From positions 248,001-312,000 of the forward strand of contig DASPNM010000019.1 of the NCBI GenBank assembly GCA_035626515.1: a DNA stretch of 64,000 nt. The letters run 5' to 3'. A model generated the notes under the pieces. It saw only the letters and a program-made list of their open reading frames with translations, had not been told where the DNA came from and made no database searches. A program made the position numbers and the translations under genes. Shown one piece after another: positions 24,569-33,700 of this stretch. Each line of letters opens with the position of its first letter. Within the stretch, counting starts at the first letter, position 1. The stretch is from DASPNM01 sp035626515. GTDB lineage: Bacteria > Bacteroidota > Bacteroidia > Chitinophagales > Chitinophagaceae.

Positions 24569-25543
24569 ATGCCTACCGCTGCATCCGCAACAGGCAAATC
24601 TCCTTTTATCTCCGTCTGCATTCCTGCCTATTGCAGGCCGCAGCACCTCTTGCGCCTGCTCGCCTCGCTTGCCACCCAGACCTACCGCGATTTCGAGGTG
24701 ATTTTGACCGACGATTCGCCGGATGACGGAGTGCATGCGGTAGCGAGGGAGTTCCGGCAACTTGGCATACAATACCGGAAGAATGCGCGGCAGCTGGGGT
24801 CACCGGCGAACTGGAACGAAGCGCTCGGGATTGCGCGCGGAGAATGGGTGCAGCTGATGCACAGCGACGACTGGTATGGTTCCAATGATTCGTTGCAGCG
24901 ATTTGCGGATCGTGCACTGCAAACCCGCCATGATTTCATTTTCTCCGCGAGCCGCGAGGTGGATGCGCAATCCGGTCGCGTGAAGCTCCTTCGCATCGGG
25001 AGAAAGGAGGAAAAAATTCTTACGGATCCTGTGAATCTTCTATTCGAAAATGTCATCGGCCACCCCAGCGTCGTGCTTCACCGAAGAGATGCAGGCCTGC
25101 GGTACGATAGTTCTTTCCAATGGGTGGTGGACATTGACTTCTACATCCGCTACCTGACAGCCCGTCCGGGGTATGAATTTATTGATGAACCGCTGGTAAA
25201 CATCGGGGTGGATGAATCCATGATTTCTCATTGGAGTTACAAGAACCCCGATGTGGAGATTCCCGAGTACCTGCATTTGCTTCAGAAATTTCCGGCAGAT
25301 CTTCCGGCGCGCAACCCTTTCGCATTCTATTGTCTTTGGAAGCTGGTGAAAAAGTTTGGGATCCGCGGGCAGCATGAGCTGCGCGTGCATGGGTACCAGG
25401 GCCCGCCGGTGGAAGCGATCGAGTTTATCGCTGAGCGGCAGCGTCGAATTCCGCGATTGTTGTTGAAGCAAACCGGGCCTTCTGACTACCTGATGAAAAA
25501 AGCGTATTCCGCGTTTATCAGGCGGCGGTCCCGAGCTTTTTAG
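24569..25543 (+). CDS. Family 2 glycosyltransferase
   Basis: 324 residues from ATG 24569, where the GT2 domain begins a few residues in (SPFISVCIPAYCRPQHLLRLL). Nucleotide-sugar contacts are EVILTDDSPDDG, and the DxD-like motif is MHSDDWYG. The open frame extends far upstream, but that part is antisense to the neighbouring glycosyltransferase and has no domain. The C-terminal half is helical and charged. The acceptor is unknown. The last 26 bases overlap the 3' end of typA on the other strand. Confidence 0.85.
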   Translation: MPTAASATGKSPFISVCIPAYCRPQHLLRLLASLATQTYRDFEVILTDDSPDDGVHAVAREFRQLGIQYRKNARQLGSPANWNEALGIARGEWVQLMHSDDWYGSNDSLQRFADRALQTRHDFIFSASREVDAQSGRVKLLRIGRKEEKILTDPVNLLFENVIGHPSVVLHRRDAGLRYDSSFQWVVDIDFYIRYLTARPGYEFIDEPLVNIGVDESMISHWSYKNPDVEIPEYLHLLQKFPADLPARNPFAFYCLWKLVKKFGIRGQHELRVHGYQGPPVEAIEFIAERQRRIPRLLLKQTGPSDYLMKKAYSAFIRRRSRAF

Positions 25544-27359
25544 ACTGGCGCTTGCGCTCTTCTTCATCCAAAAGCACCTTGCGCATGCGGATGTGATTCG
25601 GCGTCACCTCAATGCATTCGTCCTGTTGAATGTACTCCATGCATTCCTCCAGGGTCATGCTTCGGCGGGGCGCGATGTTGGTCGCGGCATCGCTGCCACT
25701 GGCCCGCATATTGGTGAGCTTTTTCCCTTCGTTTGGATTTACCACCAGGTCGCCGGGCTTGTTGTTTTCCCCGATGATCATGCCGCGGTATACTTCTTCT
25801 CCCGGCTCGATAAAAAATACGCCGCGGTCCTGCAGCTTGTCAATAGAATACGCCGTGGCCATGCCGGCTTCCTTTGCGATGAGTACTCCGTTAAAACGGC
25901 CGGGTATGGATCCCTTCCACGGCTTGTACTCGCTGAAACGGTGATTCATTACGGCTTCCCCGGCAGTGCCGGTGAGCAGTTGCGTACGCAGTCCCACGAG
26001 ACCACGCGACGGAATTTCAAACTCGAGGTGCTGAATGTCCGATTTCGTCTCCATTACAAGCAACTCTCCCTTGCGGCGGGTGACGAGATCGATCACGCGG
26101 CTGGCGTGCCCGGCAGGAACATCCACCACGAGTGTCTCATACGGTTCGCATTGTTTTCCATTGATCTGTTTTACCAGCACCTGCGGCTGACCCACCGTGA
26201 GTTCGTAACCTTCGCGGCGCATCGTCTCGATGAGTATCCCAAGATGCAGAATTCCGCGGCCGTAAACCAGGAAACTGTCGGCGCTTGCAGTATCCTCCAC
26301 GCGCAGCGCCAAATTCTTTTCCGTTTCTTTCATGAGCCGGTCGCGAATGTGTCGTGAGGTGACGAATTTTCCATCCTTCCCGAAAAACGGGGAGTTGTTG
26401 ATGCCGAAAAGCATACTCATTGTCGGTTCGTCCACACTGATAACGGGCAACGCTTCCGGGTTCTCGCTGTCGGCGATGGTATCGCCGATGTTGAAATCCT
26501 CCAATCCCACGACCGCGCAAAGATCTCCGGGCTGTACTTCCGGAACCCGCTTTTTGCCCATGCCCTCGAAAACATAAAGCTCTTTCACGCGGCTTTTTCG
26601 CGCGCTGCCGTCCGCCTGCAACAGCGACACCGGCTGATTTTCCCGAATCGTTCCCCGGCTGACCTTGCCGATTGCGATTCTCCCCAGAAAGGAAGAATAA
26701 TCCAGTGATGTGATCTGCAGTTGAAGTGTTCCTTCCGCTACGCGCGGGGGTGGCACGTATTCAAGAATGCCGTCGAGCAGGGGCGTGATGTCGGGAGAGG
26801 GATTCAGCGATGTGTTGAACCAGCCATTTCTGCCTGACCCGTAAAACGTGGGAAAATCAAGCTGCTCTTCGCTGGCGTCGAGGCTGAAAAAAAGCTCGAA
26901 GACAGCATCGTGAACTTCGTGCGGACGGCAGTTGGGTTTGTCCACCTTATTGATGACGACGATCGGCCTGAGATTCAACTGCAGCGCTTTTTGCAGCACA
27001 AACCGGGTTTGGGGCATCGGTCCTTCGAAAGCATCCACCAGCAGCAGCACCCCGTCGGCCATTCGCAATACGCGCTCCACTTCGCCTCCAAAATCGGCGT
27101 GGCCGGGCGTATCGATCACGTTGATCTTAACTCCGCGGTACCGCACCGCCGCGTTTTTGCTGAAGATCGTGATGCCGCGCTCGCGCTCAAGCTCGTTGGT
27201 GTCCATGATCAGCTCGCCGGTCTCCTGGTTTTCGCGGAACACTTTTGTGGCATGGAGTATTTTATCCACGAGGGTCGTCTTTCCATGATCCACGTGCGCA
27301 ATGATCGCAATGTTGCGAATTGCATTATTCCCGGGAAACACATTCAATTTTTCATCCAT
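25518..27359 (-). CDS. typA: Translational GTPase TypA/BipA
   Basis: 613 residues, full length. The ribosome-associated GTPase helps 50S subunit assembly and growth at low temperature or under stress. The G1 motif AHVDHGKTT is at 21-29. GITIFSKNA, DTPGHADFGGEVERVL and NKVDKP follow, then EF-G-like domains, and the BipA-specific C-terminal domain with NANEGKK-like VVNPNEGKKLTNMRASGSD. A TAACTTCG box at 27382-27389 lies 22 bases before the ATG. Confidence 0.96.
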   Translation of the reverse strand: MDEKLNVFPGNNAIRNIAIIAHVDHGKTTLVDKILHATKVFRENQETGELIMDTNELERERGITIFSKNAAVRYRGVKINVIDTPGHADFGGEVERVLRMADGVLLLVDAFEGPMPQTRFVLQKALQLNLRPIVVINKVDKPNCRPHEVHDAVFELFFSLDASEEQLDFPTFYGSGRNGWFNTSLNPSPDITPLLDGILEYVPPPRVAEGTLQLQITSLDYSSFLGRIAIGKVSRGTIRENQPVSLLQADGSARKSRVKELYVFEGMGKKRVPEVQPGDLCAVVGLEDFNIGDTIADSENPEALPVISVDEPTMSMLFGINNSPFFGKDGKFVTSRHIRDRLMKETEKNLALRVEDTASADSFLVYGRGILHLGILIETMRREGYELTVGQPQVLVKQINGKQCEPYETLVVDVPAGHASRVIDLVTRRKGELLVMETKSDIQHLEFEIPSRGLVGLRTQLLTGTAGEAVMNHRFSEYKPWKGSIPGRFNGVLIAKEAGMATAYSIDKLQDRGVFFIEPGEEVYRGMIIGENNKPGDLVVNPNEGKKLTNMRASGSDAATNIAPRRSMTLEECMEYIQQDECIEVTPNHIRMRKVLLDEEERKRQSKKLGTAA

Positions 27360-27403
27360 GGCTGCGCTGGCTAAAGAGGCGCGAAGTTACGTTAGAAAAT
27401 CGG

Positions 27404-27440
27404 GAAGTCAGAACGTAGAACGCGGAAGTTGGGAGTTTGT
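27404..27440. repeat. GGAAGTCAGAAC-type low-complexity tract
   Basis: GGAAGTCAGAACGTAGAACG and GGAAGTTGGGAG match the family of intergenic tracts seen at 7023 and 27741. Confidence 0.45.
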
Positions 27441-27496
27441 TTAGAGTTGAATCCCTCGCAAAAAACTTTTATCTCTTTAAACCCTAAGCGAGGTCA

Positions 27497-27721
27497 TCAG
27501 GGTATTCTCCGTACGAGGTGGATGATCAGGGTGATGAGCAGGCTGAAGATTACCATCGTGGTGATCGGAAAATAAAAGCGGAAATTTTCCTTCTCGATAC
27601 GAATGTCACCAGGCAGGCGTCCGATCCAGTGCAGCCTGTCGTGGAAAAAGTACACAATTGTTCCGGCAAGGAGGATGAGGATACCGATCCCGATGAGCCA
27701 TTTTCCCAAGTCCGCGTTCAT
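27497..27721 (-). CDS. DUF2905 family small membrane protein
   Basis: 74 residues with two membrane helices joined by the conserved loop HWIGRLPGDIRIEKENFRFYFP, which is diagnostic for DUF2905. The function is unknown. The ATG lies four bases after CATCTTTG (27726-27733 on the minus strand), one mismatch from the -7 consensus and at the spacing seen for other leaderless candidates here. Confidence 0.9.
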   Translation of the reverse strand: MNADLGKWLIGIGILILLAGTIVYFFHDRLHWIGRLPGDIRIEKENFRFYFPITTMVIFSLLITLIIHLVRRIP

Positions 27722-27740
27722 AGTGCAAAGATGCAGGCGA

Positions 27741-27782
27741 AAGTCGGAAGTCAGAAGTCCGGCGTCCGAAGTCTGAAGTCAG
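27741..27782. repeat. AGTCGGAAGTCAGAAG-type low-complexity tract
   Basis: AAGTCGGAAGTCAGAAGTCC and GTCCGAAGTCTGAAGTCAG are imperfect tandem copies of a 7-10 base unit between two genes. Confidence 0.55.
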
Positions 27783-27873
27783 ATTTAGCGCTCGCAATCC
27801 GAAAAAAATTCATTCTCATTTCCCCGCGTCTGATCCCTTTCTCTGATCCCGTGAGACATCGCAGAAAATGAAG

Positions 27874-27903
27874 AAGGGTTTTGGACGAGCCAAAACCCTT
27901 TTA
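27874..27903 (-). terminator. Strong hairpin terminator
   Basis: A perfect 11-bp stem: AAGGGTTTTGG (27874-27884) and CCAAAACCCTT (27890-27900) with loop ACGAG. It ends the transcript of the minus-strand small gene at 27901, whose TAA overlaps it. The plus-strand flank (TTTTAT) could also serve transcripts coming from the left. Confidence 0.75.
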
Positions 27904-28161
27904 TGTTCTGTTTGTTGGACCGATGTCAGAAAAAATTCTGACATCGATCGCGGCATGCTCTCCGGCTTCCCATTGAACCACGCCCAAACGGAACGCCGTT
28001 GCCGCTGAAAGTTTCGTGCCAATTCCCTGTCCTTTACCGGGCGGCTGCATCGCCGCTCCATTGGACAAAAATTTCCTCACAAACCATCTTTCCTCGTTTC
28101 GTGTTCTCAAAAACCGCCTGAATACCGGAGCCCTTTGTAAGGCATATTTCTTGATTTGCAT
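27901..28161 (-). CDS. Hypothetical small basic protein
   Basis: 86 residues, not recognised. The N-terminal half is arginine-rich (APVFRRFLRTRNEERWFVRKFL). The C-terminal half is GIGTKLSAATAFRLGV, then HAAIDVRIFSDIGPT. Support for a real gene is the strong terminator that begins at its stop codon and the divergent arrangement with the operon at 28203. No clear -7 box is visible and no homolog is recalled. Another overlapping minus-strand frame (27816-28061) is judged worse. Confidence 0.45.
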   Translation of the reverse strand: MQIKKYALQRAPVFRRFLRTRNEERWFVRKFLSNGAAMQPPGKGQGIGTKLSAATAFRLGVVQWEAGEHAAIDVRIFSDIGPTNRT

Positions 28162-28202
28162 TTCTTATCCCAACTTATTATTAACCATTAAAATTGTATC
28201 AC

Positions 28203-28455
28203 ATGGATCAGAAGGCGAAGGAGCTATTCCGACGAGGACGATTTCCGCGGGCGGGAACCGCGCGGCAGTCGCTTCCGGGAAGATTTCGATGATTACAACG
28301 AGGATGTAGGTTATGAAGAGGATTACGGTGATGAGGACGATTACGACACGAGCGCCGGCTATGAGGAGAACGAAGGATGGGAAGAGGACTACGCGGAAGG
28401 AAGAGCTCCGGCTCTATTTTTCCATTTAAGGAACAATCAAACAGAAATGATATGA
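28203..28455 (+). pseudogene. Acidic D/E/Y/G-rich small protein, frameshifted
   Basis: ATG 28203 opens a frame (MDQKAKELFRR...) that ends early. The +1 frame from about 28208 reads RRRRSYSDEDDFRGRE and on through a highly acidic tyrosine-rich chain (DDYNEDVGYEEDYGDEDDYD) to TGA at 28453, but it has no start codon of its own. Joining ATG 28203 to the second frame needs one extra base near 28206-28212. The product would resemble disordered acidic proteins found beside DUF892 genes. Its stop overlaps the next start (ATGA). It is either a real pseudogene or a sequencing error. Confidence 0.55.
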
Positions 28456-29030
28456 AAGATTTTCGCAACAACATGACCACTGCCTCTGCCGGCAATGGCC
28501 AGGAAGGGCCCCTTGACAAGTTTTTTTATTCGCAGCTGCGCGACATGTATTACGCGGAGCAGCAGGCACAGAAACTGTTGCTGGAAATGAAGGAGGCGGC
28601 AACTACAGAGGAACTTGAAGATGCGCTCGCAGATCATTACGAGCTCACCCGGCGGCACATCAACCGGCTCGAGAAAGTTTTCTCCATCATTGGCAGGGAC
28701 CCCATGCCGAAAACCTGTGTCGCCATGGATGGCCTGATGCGCGAATGTCGGCGTATAGTCAATGAAACCCGGAAGGGAAGTATGACCCGCGACGCCGCAC
28801 TGATCATCGCCATGCAGAAGATTGAGCATTACGAGATCGCCACATATGGAGGACTCGTTGAACTGGCTCTGACGATGGGAAAAAAGCGCGCAGCCGAGCT
28901 GCTCGACAAAACACTTGAAGAGGAGGAACGAACTGACCGGCTGCTGACTGATATCGCCGAACGGTTTGTCAACATTGAAGCGGAGGAAGAGCCAACGGTG
29001 GAATCGAAGACACCGGTTCTTACCGCATAA
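28452..29030 (+). CDS. DUF892 ferritin-like protein (YciF family)
   Basis: 192 residues from ATG 28452, which overlaps the stop of the acidic ORF. The four-helix ferritin-like domain shows LDKFFYSQLRDMYYAEQQ with the family's DxYxAE signature, HYELTRRHINRLEKVF, and IIAMQKIEHYEIATYGGLVELA carrying E-x2-H. Related YciE/YciF proteins are stress-induced with a possible di-metal site. The acidic tail EAEEEPTVES is not part of the fold. It is next to ligD, which suggests stress response but proves nothing. Confidence 0.9.
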   Translation: MKDFRNNMTTASAGNGQEGPLDKFFYSQLRDMYYAEQQAQKLLLEMKEAATTEELEDALADHYELTRRHINRLEKVFSIIGRDPMPKTCVAMDGLMRECRRIVNETRKGSMTRDAALIIAMQKIEHYEIATYGGLVELALTMGKKRAAELLDKTLEEEERTDRLLTDIAERFVNIEAEEEPTVESKTPVLTA

Positions 29031-29120
29031 AATCGGGCATGCCTGTCGTCACTGCCCACAACGGCGCATTCCCGCGGTCATAGTCCAAAATTATTTTATG
29101 TCCGTGAGCAGTGGCGACTT

Positions 29121-31781
29121 TCATCCAAACACCGTGTTGATCTGCTTTAACGTTTGTTCAAGGTCGATGCCCGCACCGAGCACGGGTTGAAAAAGATCGC
29201 CCTCCGATCGTAGCCGCTGCGCCATGTTCGAAATATTGAACTGGAGAACTTCCAGCCCCTTTTTTACCTCTTCCCATCGCAAGGGCGCCGAGACCGTTGC
29301 CCCCGGCCGCGGGCGCAGGGAATAGGGAGCCGCAATAGTCTGGATCGACCGGTTTTGAAGGAAATCGAGATAGATCTTTCCTTTTCTTTTCGCCGGATTA
29401 CGCTCCACGCTGCTGAAGGACGGGATTTCCCGGTGAGCGAGATTCGCAATCAGCTCGGCAAGTAGTTTCGACTGTTCATAATCGTAGCGCGCGCCCAGCG
29501 GGATATAAATGTGTATGCCCGTGGATCCGGAGGTTTTTGGAAATGATGGAATGGCAGCGGCGTCGAGAATCTTTCTTACCACGTTAGCCGCCTCGATCAC
29601 CTGGGCAAATGAGTTCGTGTCCGGATCCAGGTCTATGACGCACCAGTCCGGGAGATCGGGCGACTGGACGCGGCTGTGCCAGGGATTCATTTCGATACAC
29701 CCGAGGTTCGCCATGTACAGCAGGGAAGCTTCATCGGTGCACACGAGAAATTTCTTCCGGCCCTCGGAAGTAGTGTTCTCGTAGTCGTGAGTCGCCAGCC
29801 ACGAAGGGATTTTGCTCGCCACGTTTTTCTGGTAAAAGCTTTTCCCGGCGATGCCGTTGGGGTGACGGTTGAGTGATTGCGGCCGGTCCTTCATGTACGG
29901 CAGCATGTAAGGCGCGACCCGGTAATAGTAATTGATCATGTCGCCCTTTGTGATCTTTTCTTTGGGCCAGTAAAATTTTTTCAGGTTGGTGAATTTCACC
30001 TGCTGCCCGCTCACCAGCTTCGTTTGAGTTTCTTCGGTTGGATTCACCAGGGTTTTTCGGCCGGAACTCTGCGCCGGCCGCAGCCCCGGGGATTTTTTTT
30101 CGGGCTTCGTTCCCGCGGTACGTTCGGGTTGTTCTTCCACAACTTCTTTTGCGTTCTTATCAGCGCGCAGGCCGCGAAACGCGGGATGCCGCATAATGCC
30201 GTCGCCGGTCAGTTCCTGGTATTGCACTTCACAAACCAGTTTCGGCTTCACCCACGTGACTTTCGCCTTCGGTGGCCTCGGCCGGAAACGCGTCGGCTTG
30301 TTGATCTCCGGTTCATCCTCGAAAGGGGAACGAGAAGTCTTTAGAGACTTTAGTTTTTCCAGTATTTCTCGTTGCAACGCCTGGGTGAAACCGGTTCCGA
30401 CCTGGCCGATGAATTCGAGCTTTTCATTCCGGTAAACGCCGAGGATGAGCGCGCTGAATAGTTTCTTACTGTCTTCATTCAGCGTGTAGCCGCAGATAAT
30501 CGCCTCGTGCCGCTTTCCGGATTTTATCTTAAGCCATTCGCGGGTGCGCAGTCCGGGAAAATAAAAGCTGTCCGTTTTTTTGGCAATGATTCCCTCCAGC
30601 CCCAGCGTTTCGGCTACGCCGAAAAATTCCGAGGCAGTGGTCTCGAAGCTCTCGCTGAAGCGCACGATACTTCCCTCCGGGACAAGCAGCTGCAGAAGCT
30701 CGCGGCGACCGGATAATGAGACGGTGGTCAGATCGTAACCTTCCAGCCAGAGCAGGTCAAAAACATAAAAGTGCAGTTCGCCGTCGGCTTCGCTGCGCCA
30801 GTTCTGCAAATCACCGAAAGAAGCGTGTCCTTTTTCATCCAGCACCACGATCTCACCGTCCAGTACGGCGCGCAGGTCCCACTCACTCAGTGCGTGCGTC
30901 ACCGGGTAATACTGTTCGGTAAATGATTTGTTGTTGCGGGAACGCAATTCCACTTCGCGCCCCTTCAGATAGGCAACAGCCCGGTATCCGTCCCATTTGA
31001 CCTCATAGCTCCAGCCTTCAGCATCGAAAGGTTTGTCGACAAGTGTGGCAAGCATCGGAAAAATTGATTTTGGAAACGGAGCTTTCTTTTTTCCCCTGAG
31101 GGAGCGCAGGCGCGTGCTGATGTCTTTCCCGTCCGCACTTCCCGTTTCCTTCATCTTTCCGGAAGCATTGCGGTTGCTCGACCATTGACGGGCATCCCGA
31201 CTGGCTGCCATTTCTTCAATCGTCCTGTTCGAGACCACGGAACGGTCCTGCTTTGTGATGTCTTCGGCGAGCGCGTTCTCATCCTTTTTCTTCATCAGCA
31301 ACCAGGCATTTTCACCACGGGCAGGAGTCCGAACGAGGCTGAACTCGCCTTTCAGCTTTCTGCCGCGGAAAACAATCCTTAGCGATCCTTTGTGGAAGTC
31401 GCGAAGCAGTTTTTTTTCCTGTTCTTCCCTTGACAACCGTTTTTCTGCCGGCGCGTAGCTACCCTTATCCCAGATAATAACGGTTCCCGCCCCGTAGTTT
31501 CCTTTTGGAATGATACCCTCGAAATCCTTATAGTCGAATGGATGATCTTCAACCAGCATAGCGAGCCGCTTATCTGCAGGATCCATAGAAGGTCCTTTCG
31601 GGACCGCCCAGCTTTTCAGGACGCCGCGCATTTCCAGGCGCAAATCGTAATGTAAATGCGAGGCGGCATGTTTCTGTATGACGAAACGCAGTTGCTGCCC
31701 TGACCTGGGCGGACGGTGCCTGCCGCTCGGCTCGGGCGTTTTGCCGAACGAGCGTTTTTTTCTGTAAACGGAGAGGCTCAC
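29121..31781 (-). CDS. ligD: ATP-dependent DNA ligase D (three-domain)
   Basis: 886 residues; repairs double-strand breaks by non-homologous end joining with Ku. The domain order is 3'-phosphoesterase (about 25-170, H38, H42 and H44 in QKHAASHLHYDLRLE), ligase (about 235-540, catalytic K262 in EVKWDGYRA), and primase-polymerase (about 590-880, D717 and D719 in CVIDLDPD). A lysine/arginine-rich linker is at 540-590. All three active sites look intact. The start is GTG 31781. No ku gene is in the window. Confidence 0.96.
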   Translation of the reverse strand: MSLSVYRKKRSFGKTPEPSGRHRPPRSGQQLRFVIQKHAASHLHYDLRLEMRGVLKSWAVPKGPSMDPADKRLAMLVEDHPFDYKDFEGIIPKGNYGAGTVIIWDKGSYAPAEKRLSREEQEKKLLRDFHKGSLRIVFRGRKLKGEFSLVRTPARGENAWLLMKKKDENALAEDITKQDRSVVSNRTIEEMAASRDARQWSSNRNASGKMKETGSADGKDISTRLRSLRGKKKAPFPKSIFPMLATLVDKPFDAEGWSYEVKWDGYRAVAYLKGREVELRSRNNKSFTEQYYPVTHALSEWDLRAVLDGEIVVLDEKGHASFGDLQNWRSEADGELHFYVFDLLWLEGYDLTTVSLSGRRELLQLLVPEGSIVRFSESFETTASEFFGVAETLGLEGIIAKKTDSFYFPGLRTREWLKIKSGKRHEAIICGYTLNEDSKKLFSALILGVYRNEKLEFIGQVGTGFTQALQREILEKLKSLKTSRSPFEDEPEINKPTRFRPRPPKAKVTWVKPKLVCEVQYQELTGDGIMRHPAFRGLRADKNAKEVVEEQPERTAGTKPEKKSPGLRPAQSSGRKTLVNPTEETQTKLVSGQQVKFTNLKKFYWPKEKITKGDMINYYYRVAPYMLPYMKDRPQSLNRHPNGIAGKSFYQKNVASKIPSWLATHDYENTTSEGRKKFLVCTDEASLLYMANLGCIEMNPWHSRVQSPDLPDWCVIDLDPDTNSFAQVIEAANVVRKILDAAAIPSFPKTSGSTGIHIYIPLGARYDYEQSKLLAELIANLAHREIPSFSSVERNPAKRKGKIYLDFLQNRSIQTIAAPYSLRPRPGATVSAPLRWEEVKKGLEVLQFNISNMAQRLRSEGDLFQPVLGAGIDLEQTLKQINTVFG

Positions 31782-31822
31782 AGCGCCGGAGGATAAAATA
31801 ATGTGCCACAGATTAAATAAAA

Positions 31823-31846
31823 TTACCCCGGCAAAGACCGGGGTAA
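31823..31846 (-). terminator. Intrinsic terminator downstream of the histidine kinase gene
   Basis: TTACCCCGG (31823-31831) and CCGGGGTAA (31838-31846) form a perfect 9-bp stem. On the minus strand TTTTATTTAA follows. It ends the kinase transcript before ligD. Confidence 0.8.
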
Positions 31847-32035
31847 CAGGAAAGAATGGCGGATCGGCTGTTTAATGAGTTAGTTTTTCAAAGGACAGGA
31901 CCTTAAGGACGGATCCTCGTTGATATTGGAGACACAAAGAAACGTGGAATCGCTTCCTCAGAAAATAGAGCAATTATTGATTAGCGGGTAATAAAATCCT
32001 GAAGCGTGATGTAGTAACGCAACTACAAAAACTGG

Positions 32036-33445
32036 TCAGATAGGGACGCTGACGCAAACGGTTGTTCCTTTCCCGGATTCGCTGCGGATTTCGAATTCGG
32101 CCCCGATCATCTGCGCGCGTTCCCGCATGCCCAGAAGCCCAAGCGTCTTGCCGTTTTCAATTTTTTTCGGATCCAGTCCCTGGCCATTGTCCGAAATGGT
32201 AAGGACAAGTTTCCCATTGCGCTCCTGACAGCTCGAATGAACGGCTGTCGCCGAAGCATGGCGGGCAACATTGGTGAGGGATTCCTGGAATATGCGGAAG
32301 ATGGCGATGGCTTTGTCATCCGGGAGGCGAAGGCCTTCCAGCGCAGAGCGAAAGACTGTGCGGATCCCGGATCGCCGTTCAAATTCTTTCGACTGCCATT
32401 CCAGCGCTTCCACGATGCCGATATCGTCGAGGATGCTCGGGCGCAGTTCGGAAGCTATTTTCCGGACCGTGCGAATCGTATCGTCAAGTAATGCCAGCAC
32501 GTCGGATATTTTGTCCTTGATTTCCCGCTGCTCTTCGGGCACTTTCTTGTGCAGCCAGGAAACGTCCAGTTTCAGCCCCGTTAGTTGTTGCCCCAGCTCA
32601 TCGTGTATTTCCCGTGCGATGCTGGCGCGCTCTTTTTCCCGAACGGTTTGCAGGTGGTTGGCAAGCTCGCGGAGCTGTTCGTACGATTTGCTGAGCTGCT
32701 CCTGCGCCTGCTTTCGTTCGGTAATGTCGCGGATGAACGCACAGAGCAGTTCCTGTTTGCGGTCGCGGAGCGAAACGATGGAAAGTTCCACCGGAAATTC
32801 CTGCCCGTCCCTGTTTAGTCCCGTCACTTCCACGAGCTTGTTCATCAGCGGGCCTTCGCCGGTTTCGAGGTAGCGGGCAAAGCCGCGAATGTGCTGCTCG
32901 CGGAACCGCGGTGGAATAATTGTTTCAGTGAGCAGTTTACCCAGGACCTCTTCCGCTTTCCAGCCGAAAATTTTTTCCGCCTGCCGGTTCCAGACGATGA
33001 TCTGGTTGTCGCGGTTTACGCAGATGATGGCGTCGAGGGCAGAGTTCATAATTTGCCGCCGGGTTTCTTCGCTCTCGCGGATCGCCTGCTCAGCTCTTTT
33101 TTGTTCGGTGATGTCACGGATAAAAACGGAAAGCCCTTCCGGGGAGGGATAGATGTGATTTTCCTGCCAGAGGTTAAGCGGCGCGTAATAGTCAATATTG
33201 CTTACATAACGCTGTTCGCGCATGGCCTGGTGGAACGCTTCATACGTGGCGGACCCGACGGCGTCGGGAAATTCCTCCCAAACGTTTTTTCCAATGAGTG
33301 ATTCGGCGGGCCGGTGGACTAATTCGCCGATCCGCTGGTTCGCATAGACGTAGTTCCAGTTCTTGTCAAGTGCAATGAACCCGTCGGTGATCCTTTCGAC
33401 CAGGTTTCTGAATTTGTCTTCTCCGGCACGAACTGTCTTAGCCAT
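32036..33445 (-). CDS. PAS-domain sensor histidine kinase (NarX/UhpB type)
   Basis: 469 residues, no membrane segment, so it is probably cytoplasmic. Two PAS domains (about 10-115 and 130-245, each followed by DITE-K) precede a HisKA_3 dimerisation domain with phospho-acceptor H281 (AREIHDELGQQL) and an HATPase_c domain (FQESLTNVARHA, ISDNGQGLD, LGLLGMRERA). This class usually phosphorylates NarL/LuxR-type regulators, but no such regulator is adjacent, so it is an orphan here. The ligand of the PAS domains is unknown. Confidence 0.92.
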   Translation of the reverse strand: MAKTVRAGEDKFRNLVERITDGFIALDKNWNYVYANQRIGELVHRPAESLIGKNVWEEFPDAVGSATYEAFHQAMREQRYVSNIDYYAPLNLWQENHIYPSPEGLSVFIRDITEQKRAEQAIRESEETRRQIMNSALDAIICVNRDNQIIVWNRQAEKIFGWKAEEVLGKLLTETIIPPRFREQHIRGFARYLETGEGPLMNKLVEVTGLNRDGQEFPVELSIVSLRDRKQELLCAFIRDITERKQAQEQLSKSYEQLRELANHLQTVREKERASIAREIHDELGQQLTGLKLDVSWLHKKVPEEQREIKDKISDVLALLDDTIRTVRKIASELRPSILDDIGIVEALEWQSKEFERRSGIRTVFRSALEGLRLPDDKAIAIFRIFQESLTNVARHASATAVHSSCQERNGKLVLTISDNGQGLDPKKIENGKTLGLLGMRERAQMIGAEFEIRSESGKGTTVCVSVPI

Positions 33446-33700
33446 GCAACGTTTTGAAAAATGAGGGCGGGTAGTGTTGGCGGTTCCCCGGGGGACGGTC
33501 GGCCAGATACTGGCGGGCAGACCAACTCACCGGGAAGGGCGTCTTCTAAAATAACGAAATAAGCGGACATGGTCGTTGGCTGACGCAGCCAAAACGCCTG
33601 CAACTCAAGTGGCCCGGCACGCTGCTTGGAAGCAATTGGTTTTTAAAGGCCAAACACGGTTTTCCTACAAATCGAGTATTTTAGTCCTGCAATTAATGCC

